Shown here piece by piece: positions 8,373 to 14,845 of a DNA stretch of 16,451 bases. Source of the stretch: Sphingobacterium sp. UBA6711. GTDB lineage: Bacteria; Bacteroidota; Bacteroidia; Sphingobacteriales; Sphingobacteriaceae. Numbering within the stretch: the stretch's first letter is position 1; every line of letters begins with the position of its first letter. The position numbers were made by a program, and so were the translations under genes. Location: contig DKIT01000198.1 in assembly GCA_002454415.1 (NCBI GenBank), forward strand, positions 1,206 to 17,656, written 5' to 3'. The notes beneath the pieces are model-generated. The model did not search any database. It was not told the origin of the DNA and saw only the letters and a program-made list of their open reading frames with translations.

Positions 8373-8672
8373 ATGAAGAATTTAGAGCATCAGACTAAGC
8401 AAGCTTTCTTGTTTAGTCTTGCTTTTTATATCGTAGCTATTTTTGCACGATTATTTAACCTGGGTATTTTTCCGATATTAGGTAGCCTTTCCATTTTATT
8501 GTCTCTCTTGTGGGTGATTTTAGTATTGCGGGAGATCATGCTTTCAAGGACAATTTCTAATACAGAGCGAATGTTAATGGCCTTGGCGATAGTTTTACTA
8601 AACATCGTTGGTGGAGCTTTTTATTTCTTTTTCGGATGGAGAAAACAGGTATTGGGACTAGTAAAAAAGTAA
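8373..8672 (+). CDS. Small three-helix membrane protein, unknown function
   Basis: A 99-aa protein with three likely membrane segments at about 10-28, 31-52 and 66-87. The last is followed by FGWRKQ, an ending that resembles the short PLDc_N-type membrane domain (phospholipase D nuclease N-terminal), but I cannot assign it. The start follows the rhodanese stop by one nucleotide (TAA-T-ATG) and the same TAA-T-ATG junction leads into the next gene, so all three are almost certainly translated from one mRNA. There is no signal peptide with a cleavage site; it should sit in the inner membrane. Confidence 0.8.
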   Translation: MKNLEHQTKQAFLFSLAFYIVAIFARLFNLGIFPILGSLSILLSLLWVILVLREIMLSRTISNTERMLMALAIVLLNIVGGAFYFFFGWRKQVLGLVKK

Positions 8673-8673
8673 T

Positions 8674-8907
8674 ATGTTAAAGTATTTTATACTAAATATA
8701 GTGTTGAGTTTAGCCATTGTATTTTTAATCTACAGTGGTTTCGAGGGGTATAAAGCCGGTAATATGCTGGTAACAGGGCTATCTATAGCATTTTTGGTCG
8801 TTTTGATTTATCTTCGGGTAGTCTTAAGCAAAAGAGTACGATCTCTTATTCACGAGAAGCAGAATGCCAAACAAAAACCAGCTGTCACAAAACACAAGAA
8901 GAAATAA
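8674..8907 (+). CDS. Small two-helix membrane protein with basic tail, unknown function
   Basis: A 77-aa protein with hydrophobic segments at about 4-22 and 30-50. A strongly basic tail (51-77) ends in KHKKK and would lie on the cytoplasmic side by the positive-inside rule. It is the last gene of the rhodanese operon; its stop codon TAA (8905-8907) runs straight into the A-tract of the terminator. I do not recognise a family. Hydrophobicity, tight operon spacing and the following terminator support it as a real gene. Confidence 0.75.
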   Translation: MLKYFILNIVLSLAIVFLIYSGFEGYKAGNMLVTGLSIAFLVVLIYLRVVLSKRVRSLIHEKQNAKQKPAVTKHKKK

Positions 8908-8943
8908 AAAGAAGCCTGCATCTTGCTGATGCAGGCTTCTTTT
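8907..8943. terminator. Bidirectional intrinsic terminator between convergent operons
   Basis: A perfect inverted repeat with 16-bp arms: A-tract plus GAAGCCTGCATC (8911-8922), loop TTGCT (8923-8927), then GATGCAGGCTTC (8928-8939) and a T-tract. The A and T tracts make it work in both directions, so it ends the rhodanese operon (plus) and gcvT (minus). Confidence 0.93.
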
Positions 8944-8944
8944 A

Positions 8945-10027
8945 TTATTTCACAAATGGTGGCTTTGTTACTTTTGCTTTTATTTTTTGATTGCGGATCA
9001 AGATGAAGATATCAGTACCGTCTTTTGAAAAGGCAGTATCTACATAGCCTAGACCGATTGATTTTTTCAATGTTGGTGATTGCGTACCTGATGTAACACG
9101 TCCAATTACATTTCCGTCAGCATCAACAATTTCATAATCATGGCGGGGAATTCCGCGATCAATCATTTCGAAACCAACAAGTTTTTTCTTTAGGCCAGCC
9201 TCTTTTTCCGCTTTTAGCGCAGTAGAATTAACAAAGTCTTTTGTAAACTTGGTCACCCAGCCTAATCCTCCTTCCAAGGGAGATGTATTGTCGTCAATAT
9301 CATTTCCATACAGACAGAAACCCTTTTCCAGACGCAAAGTATCACGGGCACCCAAGCCGATTGGTTTGATACCATGAGCCTTACCTGCTTCAAAAATAGC
9401 GTCCCAGACTTTCTGAGCATCTTCGTTGGCAACATAGATTTCAAAACCTCCAGCACCTGTGTATCCTGTTGCTGAGACCAACACATTCTCAACTCCCGCA
9501 AAGGTTCCTTATGCAAAGGTATAATATTCCATAGGGGCCAATTCAATATCGGTTAACGATTGAAGTGCATCAGCCGCTTTAGGACCTTGCACAGCAAATA
9601 ACGAAGTTTGGTCTGAAATATTCTTCATCTCCACGCCATCCGTATTGTATTTAGAGATCCAGTTCCAATCTTTTTCAATATTGGAGGCATTTACAACCAA
9701 AAAGTAGGTCTTTTCGTCTATACGGTATGTTAAAAAGTCATCAACCACACCCCCGGTTTCGTTGGGGATATACGCATATTGAACTTTGCCATCGTATAAT
9801 TTTGACACATCATTGGAAGAGATTTTTTGAAGTAGATCCAAGGCTTTTTCACCTTTAAGGATGAATTCACCCATGTGGCTCACATCAAAAACTCCTACAC
9901 CTGTGCGCACTGTTTCGTGCTCATCATTGATGCCTGTATATTGTACGGGCATGTTGAAGCCTGCAAAGGGAACCATTTTTGCTCCTAAAGCAATGTGCGT
10001 CTCCGAAAGGGCAGTATTTTTTAACAT
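8945..10027 (-). pseudogene. gcvT: Glycine cleavage system T-protein (aminomethyltransferase), interrupted by one in-frame TAA
   Basis: GcvT moves the aminomethyl carbon from the lipoyl arm of GcvH to tetrahydrofolate, releasing ammonia. The frame spans 360 residue positions, the normal family length. Start ATG 10027; N-terminal HMGEF (51-55) and GGVVDDFL (92-99, with the conserved Asp near 96-97); C-terminal ATGYTG, GARDTLRLEKGFCLYG, then GIPRHDYEI and GRVTSGTQSP. Codon 173 (9509-9511 on the plus strand) is TAA, in YYTFA-stop-GTFAGVENV. Both sides are in one frame with 8 codons between the stop and the next GTG, so this is a point nonsense change, not a frameshift; no other decay is visible. 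AAA (Lys) is a plausible original codon. The break cuts the folate-binding domain, so neither part should be active. A sequencing error is the main alternative. Confidence 0.85.
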
Positions 10028-10050
10028 AAAAATTAAGTTTTAATCAGCTA

Positions 10051-10058
10051 CAAATTTA
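10051..10058 (-). promoter_or_regulatory. Predicted -7 element of the gcvT promoter
   Basis: On the minus strand this reads TAAATTTG, an exact TAnnTTTG match, 24 bp upstream of the gcvT ATG. No convincing -33 TTG lies at the right distance. The implied leader is under 20 nt, which leaves no space for a glycine riboswitch. Confidence 0.4.
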
Positions 10059-10107
10059 ATAAAATATACGTGATTCCTCACGGTGAATCCATTTTAGAAC
10101 AATCGAT

Positions 10108-10926
10108 TTAATTGCTGACTTTAAGCGAATAGATAGTCAGGTTATCATCGTCACTATCACTATCCTCGCAGAGCAGGAAAACCAGTTCTTCGTCCGTTTT
10201 CTCTTTCAGGGTAATTCCTTCAAATTTATGTTTTTCCGGAATCTCAAAGGTTTCCGCTTTTGTCGACAAGTCTGAAGGGAGCTTTCCGAGAATCGATCCT
10301 CCAATTTCGCCGTCCAGATAGGTCGATTTGGCGTCTTCGGCGGTGGCGATAAAATAGATATCGTCTCCAACGAGCGTGGCATCTGAAAAACCTGTTGTGA
10401 TGCCATTCAACTTGGGCAGTAGAATGGGAATACATCGGGATTGATCCATAGCACTCGGGTGATATTCCAGCACAGCATTTATCCCTTGTGGACCATTCCC
10501 ACGATTGAAAAATAAGATCTTATCTTTTAAGTGAACAACACCTTCAATATTAAAGTCTTCTTTGGAAATGTGGAATGTTTCCATTAAAAACGTGTAAATC
10601 TTGCTATAGTCTTCTTTTATGATAGTTTTGCCGTCCCAGATAAAGCGGTTATTTCGATTATTCGTTGACCCCGAGCCGTAGAGATAATAGTGGTTTCCAT
10701 CGAAAGTGATGGATTCCAAATCCAATTTATCAGCTTTGGCAACGCTCTCCATAGGATGTGATTGCTGCAGTGCCGTTTTGGATAATTTTTGACCTGTTAA
10801 GTGGTAACTATAGATATAATTACTATTGTCCGATACAATATGGAGCTGATTATCGTGATAAACAATGCCTGAAGCTGCGGTAATCCCAGAGATGCTGATA
10901 AAGGCTTCGAGAATTAATTTTAACAT
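10108..10926 (-). CDS. DUF6929-like predicted beta-propeller protein
   Basis: A 272-aa protein that lacks a signal peptide and looks like a cytoplasmic beta-propeller: repeated short beta-rich units such as GIVYHDNQLHIVSDNSNYIY (21-40), KLDLESITFDGNHYYLYGSG (67-86), DFNIEGVVHLKDKILFFNRG and KFEGITL near the end. The AASG (17-20), SDNS, DLESI and EGV motifs match what I recall of the DUF6929 family; no enzymatic function is known to me. An acidic stretch near the C-terminus (SDSDDD) could bind cations. The ATG overlaps the truC stop by 7 nt, so translation is coupled to the pseudouridine synthase. An 80-bp gap with its own promoter box separates it from gcvT. Confidence 0.7.
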   Translation of the reverse strand: MLKLILEAFISISGITAASGIVYHDNQLHIVSDNSNYIYSYHLTGQKLSKTALQQSHPMESVAKADKLDLESITFDGNHYYLYGSGSTNNRNNRFIWDGKTIIKEDYSKIYTFLMETFHISKEDFNIEGVVHLKDKILFFNRGNGPQGINAVLEYHPSAMDQSRCIPILLPKLNGITTGFSDATLVGDDIYFIATAEDAKSTYLDGEIGGSILGKLPSDLSTKAETFEIPEKHKFEGITLKEKTDEELVFLLCEDSDSDDDNLTIYSLKVSN

Positions 10927-11612
10927 AATTCGTTGAGATTTAATAGATCCAGTACGCGGATGAAATCAGGTTGCAGGGCTGCCTTTATATGGATATCTTC
11001 TCCCGATAAGGGGTGTGTAAAACGCAGCTCAGATGCATGCAGCAGCATCGTGTCCATTTCGTAAGTTTCTTTCCAGAACTTATTTTGTTTATTGCAGCCA
11101 TGCGGCCGGTCACCAATAATTGGATGAAAGATATGGGCAAAGTGCCGGCGCAATTGGTGCATGCGGCCGGTGATTGGGTTGGCTTCGACAAGACTGTAAC
11201 GTGATGTTGGAAACTTGCCGAATGGAACATCCAATTCGCTGTGTGCGATCAGACGAAAAGATGTTTGGGCCTCCTGTACCGTACCATCATCCCTTTTTAA
11301 GGGATAATCAATCAGGCCTTCCGTTGGCGCAAAGCCTCTCAGCAAGGCGAGGTATTTTTTAGCGATCTGACGCTCCTGAAAGCTCTTTTGTAAGTACTGA
11401 TCCGTCTCTTTGTTCAATGAAAATAACAGTATACCTCCGGTTTTCCTGTCTAAACGATGAGCTGGATAAACTGTTTTTCCCAATTGGTCCCGTAATAATT
11501 GGAGCGCAAACTCCGAAGCATCACGTGCGATGGAAGATCGGTGGACCAATAGTCCATGGGGCTTATTGATCGCGACAATGGATTCGTCTTCGTATAATAT
11601 TTCTAAGGACAT
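10920..11612 (-). CDS. truC: tRNA pseudouridine(65) synthase TruC
   Basis: A 230-aa RluA-family pseudouridine synthase. The catalytic block is HRLDRKTGG with D55. The first 60 residues (LEILYEDESIVAINKP, then LLVHRSS) and the blocks RYPTTRYGLVE-like (here FPTSRYSLVEANPITGRMHQLRRH) and HPIIGDRPHG follow E. coli TruC closely from memory, more than RluA or RluD, and there is no N-terminal S4 domain. TruC isomerises U65 in the acceptor-proximal T arm of certain tRNAs. The gene starts one nucleotide after the upstream DUF4359-like stop (TAA-T-ATG) and its end overlaps the DUF6929-like start, placing it in the middle of a three-gene operon. Confidence 0.92.
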   Translation of the reverse strand: MSLEILYEDESIVAINKPHGLLVHRSSIARDASEFALQLLRDQLGKTVYPAHRLDRKTGGILLFSLNKETDQYLQKSFQERQIAKKYLALLRGFAPTEGLIDYPLKRDDGTVQEAQTSFRLIAHSELDVPFGKFPTSRYSLVEANPITGRMHQLRRHFAHIFHPIIGDRPHGCNKQNKFWKETYEMDTMLLHASELRFTHPLSGEDIHIKAALQPDFIRVLDLLNLNELC

Positions 11613-11613
11613 A

Positions 11614-11982
11614 TTAGATCTTTTTCAATGCAGCAATAATTTCTTCCGCTTTTTCGTCAATTTTAGGACTTAACCAGATATGCTTAAATGCTCCTCCCCC
11701 TATAATCTGTTCAGTACCCTGCCATTTTATCTTTGTTAAAGAAAACAAATAGTAGTTGTCTACCACAACGGAACTTTGGATAAATTTGTCAACGATATCA
11801 TTGCCAAAAAGCTGCATACCTAACCCAAAAAATTCTTGATCTTTTGCATGAAGTTGATTTTTTAGGAGCTGTTCGGCTTTTGCACGTACAATTTTCTCAT
11901 GTTCCTCTTTGCTCGGGTTAGTCAAAATTGCCGCTAGCATGATCACGATCAAAATCAGCGCGAAGATTCTTTTTTTACTCAT
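11614..11982 (-). CDS. DUF4359-like single-pass protein
   Basis: A 122-aa protein with one N-terminal hydrophobic segment (about 5-21), either a membrane anchor or an uncleaved signal, followed directly by TNPSKEEHE (22-30). This anchor-plus-TNPS arrangement and the later VVDNYYLFSLTKIK and GGGAFKHIWLSP segments recall DUF4359, a family without known function; the assignment is moderate. The start chosen is ATG 11982; an in-frame TTG sits two codons upstream. It is the first gene of an operon with truC and the DUF6929-like gene. No catalytic motif is visible. Confidence 0.7.
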   Translation of the reverse strand: MSKKRIFALILIVIMLAAILTNPSKEEHEKIVRAKAEQLLKNQLHAKDQEFFGLGMQLFGNDIVDKFIQSSVVVDNYYLFSLTKIKWQGTEQIIGGGAFKHIWLSPKIDEKAEEIIAALKKI

Positions 11983-12006
11983 TTTCAATTCAAGATTAAA
12001 TTCCAG

Positions 12007-12041
12007 ATGTCATGATAGTATAACTATCGACATCAAAATTA
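12007..12041 (-). promoter_or_regulatory. Predicted -7 box with stem-forming repeat at the transcription start
   Basis: On the minus strand 12034-12041 reads TAATTTTG, an exact TAnnTTTG match upstream of the DUF4359-truC-DUF6929 operon. Immediately downstream lies a nearly perfect inverted repeat: ATGTC (12007-12011), AT bulge, GATAGT (12014-12019), ATA loop, ACTATC (12023-12028), GACAT (12029-12033). It covers the likely start site near 12027, where a repressor site or a 5' mRNA stem could act. No clear -33 element was found. Confidence 0.35.
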
Positions 12042-12080
12042 TTAAATAGATATTAGATAAAGGTAAATGTTTGCGAGAAA

Positions 12081-12099
12081 TACATAGGATCCTTATGTA
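12081..12099 (-). terminator. Possible weak terminator after the DUF4112 gene
   Basis: TACATAGG (12081-12088), loop ATC, CTTATGTA (12092-12099) form an 8-bp stem with one G-U pair. On the minus strand it is followed by TTTCTC, a poor T-tract. It sits 20 bp past the DUF4112 stop. Low GC makes it a weak candidate. Confidence 0.35.
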
Positions 12100-12119
12100 G
12101 GCCACAAGTGCGGTATAAT

Positions 12120-12617
12120 TTAGAAGGAGATCCCATTCAATAGCGAAAAAGCCCAGGAGAATAAAGTCCACACAAGGTAAACCGTGAGACTGATAAACAA
12201 GAAAAAGACAAGGAGGATAGTGATGATGATTCCGATACCCGAACCGGTGTGTTTACCTTCGTAGTAATGTTGACGGAGTAATTTGATGTTCTTTTCATTG
12301 GCTTTGCTAAAGAAATCGAAAAGATTTCCAAGGAAGGGAATGCTACCCAAGATTGCGTCGAGGGAGATATTGAGCAGCATGCGGATGACCAATTTGGGAC
12401 TAGCGCCATTACGCCACATGGCAACCACTAGAATCAAAGAAGTGCCAAAGCCAGCAATTGCTCCTCCGAGTGGAATAAGATTCAAGATTGGATCTAATCC
12501 AAACCGGAACTTACCAATCTTGAATTGATTATCCATTAACCAAGATACTCGGTCTATCCAACCGAAATCTTGGTTAATTTGTTTTAATTTATCTTCTGGA
12601 GATCGTTCTCTCTGCAT
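12120..12617 (-). CDS. DUF4112 membrane protein
   Basis: A 165-aa integral membrane protein. The family signature is clear: FRFGLDPILNLIPLGGAIAG (38-57), the segment MLLNISLDAILGSIPFLGNLFDFF (80-103) and KANEKNIKLLRQH (105-117). Hydrophobic segments lie at about 48-67, 82-100 and 125-160, the last an extended stretch specific to this copy. The two L/I-x-x-IP-x-x-G elements look like an internal repeat typical of the family. Function is unknown. It starts 2 nt after the stop of the SIMPL gene, so the two are co-transcribed. Confidence 0.88.
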   Translation of the reverse strand: MQRERSPEDKLKQINQDFGWIDRVSWLMDNQFKIGKFRFGLDPILNLIPLGGAIAGFGTSLILVVAMWRNGASPKLVIRMLLNISLDAILGSIPFLGNLFDFFSKANEKNIKLLRQHYYEGKHTGSGIGIIITILLVFFLFISLTVYLVWTLFSWAFSLLNGISF

Positions 12618-12619
12618 GA

Positions 12620-13330
12620 TTATAATAGCTCGAAGGAAGCGCTGATTTCGCTGGTCACTTTCATCGGTCTGATATTTAAGTCAAGTCCACTGCCACTAGC
12701 ACTGTCAGCCGCTTCAGCCACTTTATACATGGCATTACGCATCATGGGTTGAACGCCAAAGATAATTTGCTGTGGTGTTTCAGATAATACGATCGCCTTA
12801 CCAATTTTTTGGCCTGCTGCTTCTGCCAGGATTTGAGCGTTCGCTTTGGCATCCAGTACAGCCTTGGTCTTCAGGCTTTTTTCCAATTCCTTTTTCTTAG
12901 AATAGTCATATTCGCTGATATAGGTACTCTGAATACCGGCTTTATCTACTCCATCCAGTAATTGATCCAAATTATTCAAGTTGGTAACCTTGATACGATA
13001 TTGTCTGGAAAGTAGAATATCGGTGTCCTTTTTCTTTTTGTCCGGAACATTGTAGCTCCAAATATTCTGGATGGTAAAGTCTTCTTTCTTAATACCGGCT
13101 TTTGTTGCCGAATCAAACAGATCCTTCTCTAATTTGTCAATTGCAGCTTTCTTCTTGGTATTACCATTCTCATAAAACTCTTTTAGCGTAACGTCGATAT
13201 AAATGATATCCGGGGTTACTTCCTCTTCTGCACGGCCTACCGTGGATACAAATTCTTTATTAACCATTTGTTGTGCGTTTGCTTGAGTCATCAATCCTAA
13301 AAAGGCAAGCCCTAATAATATTTTTTTCAT
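12620..13330 (-). CDS. Secreted SIMPL (DUF541) domain protein
   Basis: A 236-aa exported protein with a signal peptide (1-19, TQANA then QQ). The rest is a SIMPL/DUF541 domain, as in E. coli YggE: VSTVGRAEEEVTPDIIYIDVTL (28-49), SRQYRIKVTNLNNLDQLLDGVDKAGI in the middle, and AVLDAKANAQILAEAAGQKIGKAIVLSE near 158-184, with a final beta strand EISASFELL. These periplasmic proteins are loosely tied to oxidative stress protection and can form ring-like oligomers; no enzymatic activity is established. It is the first gene of a two-gene operon with DUF4112 and divergent from the cold-shock gene, with 162 bp between start codons. Confidence 0.9.
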   Translation of the reverse strand: MKKILLGLAFLGLMTQANAQQMVNKEFVSTVGRAEEEVTPDIIYIDVTLKEFYENGNTKKKAAIDKLEKDLFDSATKAGIKKEDFTIQNIWSYNVPDKKKKDTDILLSRQYRIKVTNLNNLDQLLDGVDKAGIQSTYISEYDYSKKKELEKSLKTKAVLDAKANAQILAEAAGQKIGKAIVLSETPQQIIFGVQPMMRNAMYKVAEAADSASGSGLDLNIRPMKVTSEISASFELL

Positions 13331-13492
13331 ATTTTTTATCTTAAATTTTTTATAATAATACGATTGCTATTATCGCATTGCTACAAGATTGGAGCCAAAG
13401 TTTACGAAAAAGTTTAACGGATAAAAAAAATAAAAAGGTTAAGATTTTTGATTTTATTTCTATACCTTTAGGGAAATTAATAATATAGTGCC
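13331..13492. promoter_or_regulatory. Divergent gap: SIMPL operon and cold-shock gene promoters
   Basis: The region is very AT-rich. On the plus strand TACCTTTA (13463-13470) is one base from TAnnTTTG and lies 22 bp before the cold-shock ATG, without a well-spaced -33 box. On the minus strand CAAAGTTTA (13396-13404, read as TAAACTTTG) is a -7-like box with one extra spacer base. Neither is firm. No long structured cold-shock leader is possible if the plus-strand box is used. Confidence 0.25.
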
Positions 13493-13684
13493 ATGCAAGA
13501 AGGTAAAGTAAAATTCTTTAATGAGACCAAAGGTTTCGGTTTCATCATCCCTAACTCAGGCGAGAGCGAAATTTTTGTTCACGTTTCTGGATTAGTAGAC
13601 AAAGTTCGTGAGAATGACAATGTATCTTACGAAGTTGAACAAGGCCGTAAAGGTCTTAATGCGGTAAATGTAAGAGTTATCTAA
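13493..13684 (+). CDS. Cold-shock domain protein (CspA family)
   Basis: A 63-aa protein consisting of one cold-shock domain (five-stranded OB fold) that binds single-stranded RNA and DNA and melts mRNA structure. RNP1 is KGFGFI (13-18 region) and RNP2 is IFVHVS (27-32 region), with the aromatic residues in place: F8, F9, F15, F17, F28 and H30. Bacteroidota members of this kind are usually short, so the length is normal. It is monocistronic: a clear terminator follows 25 bp after the stop. Which cold-shock paralogue it is, and whether it is cold-induced, cannot be told here. Confidence 0.96.
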   Translation: MQEGKVKFFNETKGFGFIIPNSGESEIFVHVSGLVDKVRENDNVSYEVEQGRKGLNAVNVRVI

Positions 13685-13709
13685 TTAGATTGAAGATATA
13701 TTTATTGTG

Positions 13710-13741
13710 AAAAGGCCTATGCGAACAGCATGGGCTTTTTT
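13710..13741 (+). terminator. Intrinsic terminator of the cold-shock gene
   Basis: AAAAGGCCTATGC (13710-13722), loop GAACA, GCATGGGCTTTTT (13728-13740) form a 13-bp stem with two G-U pairs and a T-tract. Confidence 0.88.
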
Positions 13742-13810
13742 ATGCTGTTATAGTTTTCAAAAACAATTTGGACTGATAATTGCCTAGGTAATAAAAAAAT
13801 CCAGTTGAAG

Positions 13811-13999
13811 ATGAAACGCACTTTAGTACTTGTTCTTTCCGTTGTGATAGCAGTCTCTCTGTCGGCATGTTATTCAACGCACCATAGTCATGGTCGTGGA
13901 CCGAAAAAGATGCCTCCAGGGCAGGCTAAAAAATACTATGGAGAGCAGTCCGCACGTGATTTTGCTCCCGGACAGCAAAAGAAAAAGCATAGACATTAA
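13811..13999 (+). CDS. Small lipoprotein with PPGQ/APGQ repeat
   Basis: A 62-aa putative lipoprotein. Residues 1-19 are a type II signal peptide (MKRTL, hydrophobic core, LSA) with lipidated Cys20. The mature part is only about 43 residues, basic and His-rich (STHHSHGRG at the start, KKKHRH at the end). It holds two related units, MPPGQAKKYYG and FAPGQQKK, separated by EQSARD. Similar short lipoproteins are common in Bacteroidota; I recall them being named quinol oxidase subunit 4 in databases, which looks like a misannotation because there is no membrane domain. The ATG at 13811 is chosen; an in-frame TTG lies two codons upstream. Function unknown. Confidence 0.8.
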   Translation: MKRTLVLVLSVVIAVSLSACYSTHHSHGRGPKKMPPGQAKKYYGEQSARDFAPGQQKKKHRH

Positions 14000-14084
14000 T
14001 CATATGGATGTGCCCATCGGGATATGGTTATCCTATCAGAAGAATTAGCTTTTGGATCGTATTAAACGATAGCAGACAAGGCGA

Positions 14085-14126
14085 AAAAAAGGAGCTTTTC
14101 CGAGAATCAGGAAAAGCTCCTTTTTT
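14085..14126. terminator. Bidirectional terminator between lipoprotein and DUF805 genes
   Basis: A perfect inverted repeat with 17-bp arms: AAAAAAGGAGCTTTTCC (14085-14101), 8-nt loop, GGAAAAGCTCCTTTTTT (14110-14126). It serves both converging genes. The remaining spacer 14000-14084 holds only a small ATCGT/ACGAT repeat (14056-14070). Confidence 0.93.
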
Positions 14127-14138
14127 ATTAGAACTGAT

Positions 14139-14651
14139 CTAAGCAAAGGGATCTTTGTCTGGTGCCGGTGGTGTTGGATTCGACGGCTGTGAACTTCCAA
14201 AGGGATCTTGTCGTGGAGAAGAACCAAATGGGTCTTGATTTTGCGTAAAAGGATGATTCGTTGCATTTTCCAGCGCTTTGGGATCAGGACCATATTGATT
14301 CGGTCCTTTGTCGCCTTCTAAGATTTCTAAATAAAGCAAATAAAGACCACCTACAAATGGGATCAATGATACCAAGATAAACCAGCCTGATTTATTGGTA
14401 TCGTGAAGTCTCCTTACGGTAACAGCGAGACCAGGAATAATGAGTGCTAAACTGAGTAGGCTGATGATTCCAAAAATCAAACCCCCAAGGGTACTGCTAA
14501 TCGCATAGAAAATTCCCCCCACGATGGATAGGGCTAAGAATAATACAAATTGGGCCAGCATGAACATCCAGTATTCTTTTCGGCGGGCTCTTCCCTCAAA
14601 ATTAGCATAGTTGTCTCGAACAACTTTTAAAAAGGCTTCTTTAAGTTCCAT
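14139..14651 (-). CDS. DUF805 membrane protein with DPFGSS-repeat tail
   Basis: A 170-aa inner-membrane protein. The DUF805 core covers about 1-122: NFEGRARRKEYWMF (17-30), three to four hydrophobic segments (about 29-51, 54-76, 90-108), the RRLHDTNKSGW motif (80-90) and the EGDKGPNQYGPDP end (112-124). The last 50 residues are hydrophilic and likely disordered, with two DPFGSS copies (140-145, 149-154) and a final DPFA (167-170) in a Pro/Ser-rich stretch. DUF805 function is unknown. The gene appears monocistronic, with 194 bp upstream to recO and a strong terminator 12 bp after the stop. Confidence 0.9.
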   Translation of the reverse strand: MELKEAFLKVVRDNYANFEGRARRKEYWMFMLAQFVLFLALSIVGGIFYAISSTLGGLIFGIISLLSLALIIPGLAVTVRRLHDTNKSGWFILVSLIPFVGGLYLLYLEILEGDKGPNQYGPDPKALENATNHPFTQNQDPFGSSPRQDPFGSSQPSNPTPPAPDKDPFA

Positions 14652-14845
14652 ATCTTTGAGACTTTTTTAGGTGAAAATTATATGAGTAAATCAAGTGTTA
14701 TTTCAATTTTGTTACAATAAATGTACCAAGAATTTATCCGATGGAACAGTTATTATAGGCAGGTAAGCTGCTTTCCATAAGGAGGCTGGATGTTTACCTT
14801 TGGTGGGACGATCCAGCTGGTGCGAAATTTTCGGTCTTCAGGGCT
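14652..14845. other. Intergenic region between recO and DUF805, with a stem-loop
   Basis: No open frame worth reporting. The main structure is GCTGGAT (14785-14791), a 19-nt loop, and ATCCAGC (14811-14817), overlapping the palindrome CCAGCTGG (14813-14820). It could be part of the recO 3' end or of a leader of the DUF805 gene. The part next to the DUF805 start is AT-rich and holds TAATTTTC on the minus strand, a near match to the -7 box. Confidence 0.4.

Noticed and set aside
9509..9511. Recoding of the gcvT stop as selenocysteine or pyrrolysine
   Set aside because: The codon is TAA, while selenocysteine uses TGA and pyrrolysine TAG, and GcvT has no such residue there.
9262..9546. 94-aa minus-strand frame spanning the gcvT stop, as evidence for a frameshift
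   Set aside because: The GcvT similarity continues in the original frame on both sides of the TAA; the alternative frame does not resemble GcvT.
10028..10107. Glycine riboswitch upstream of gcvT
   Set aside because: The gap is 80 bp, the predicted transcript leader is shorter than 20 nt, and only small 4-5 bp repeats (around 10069-10089) are seen.
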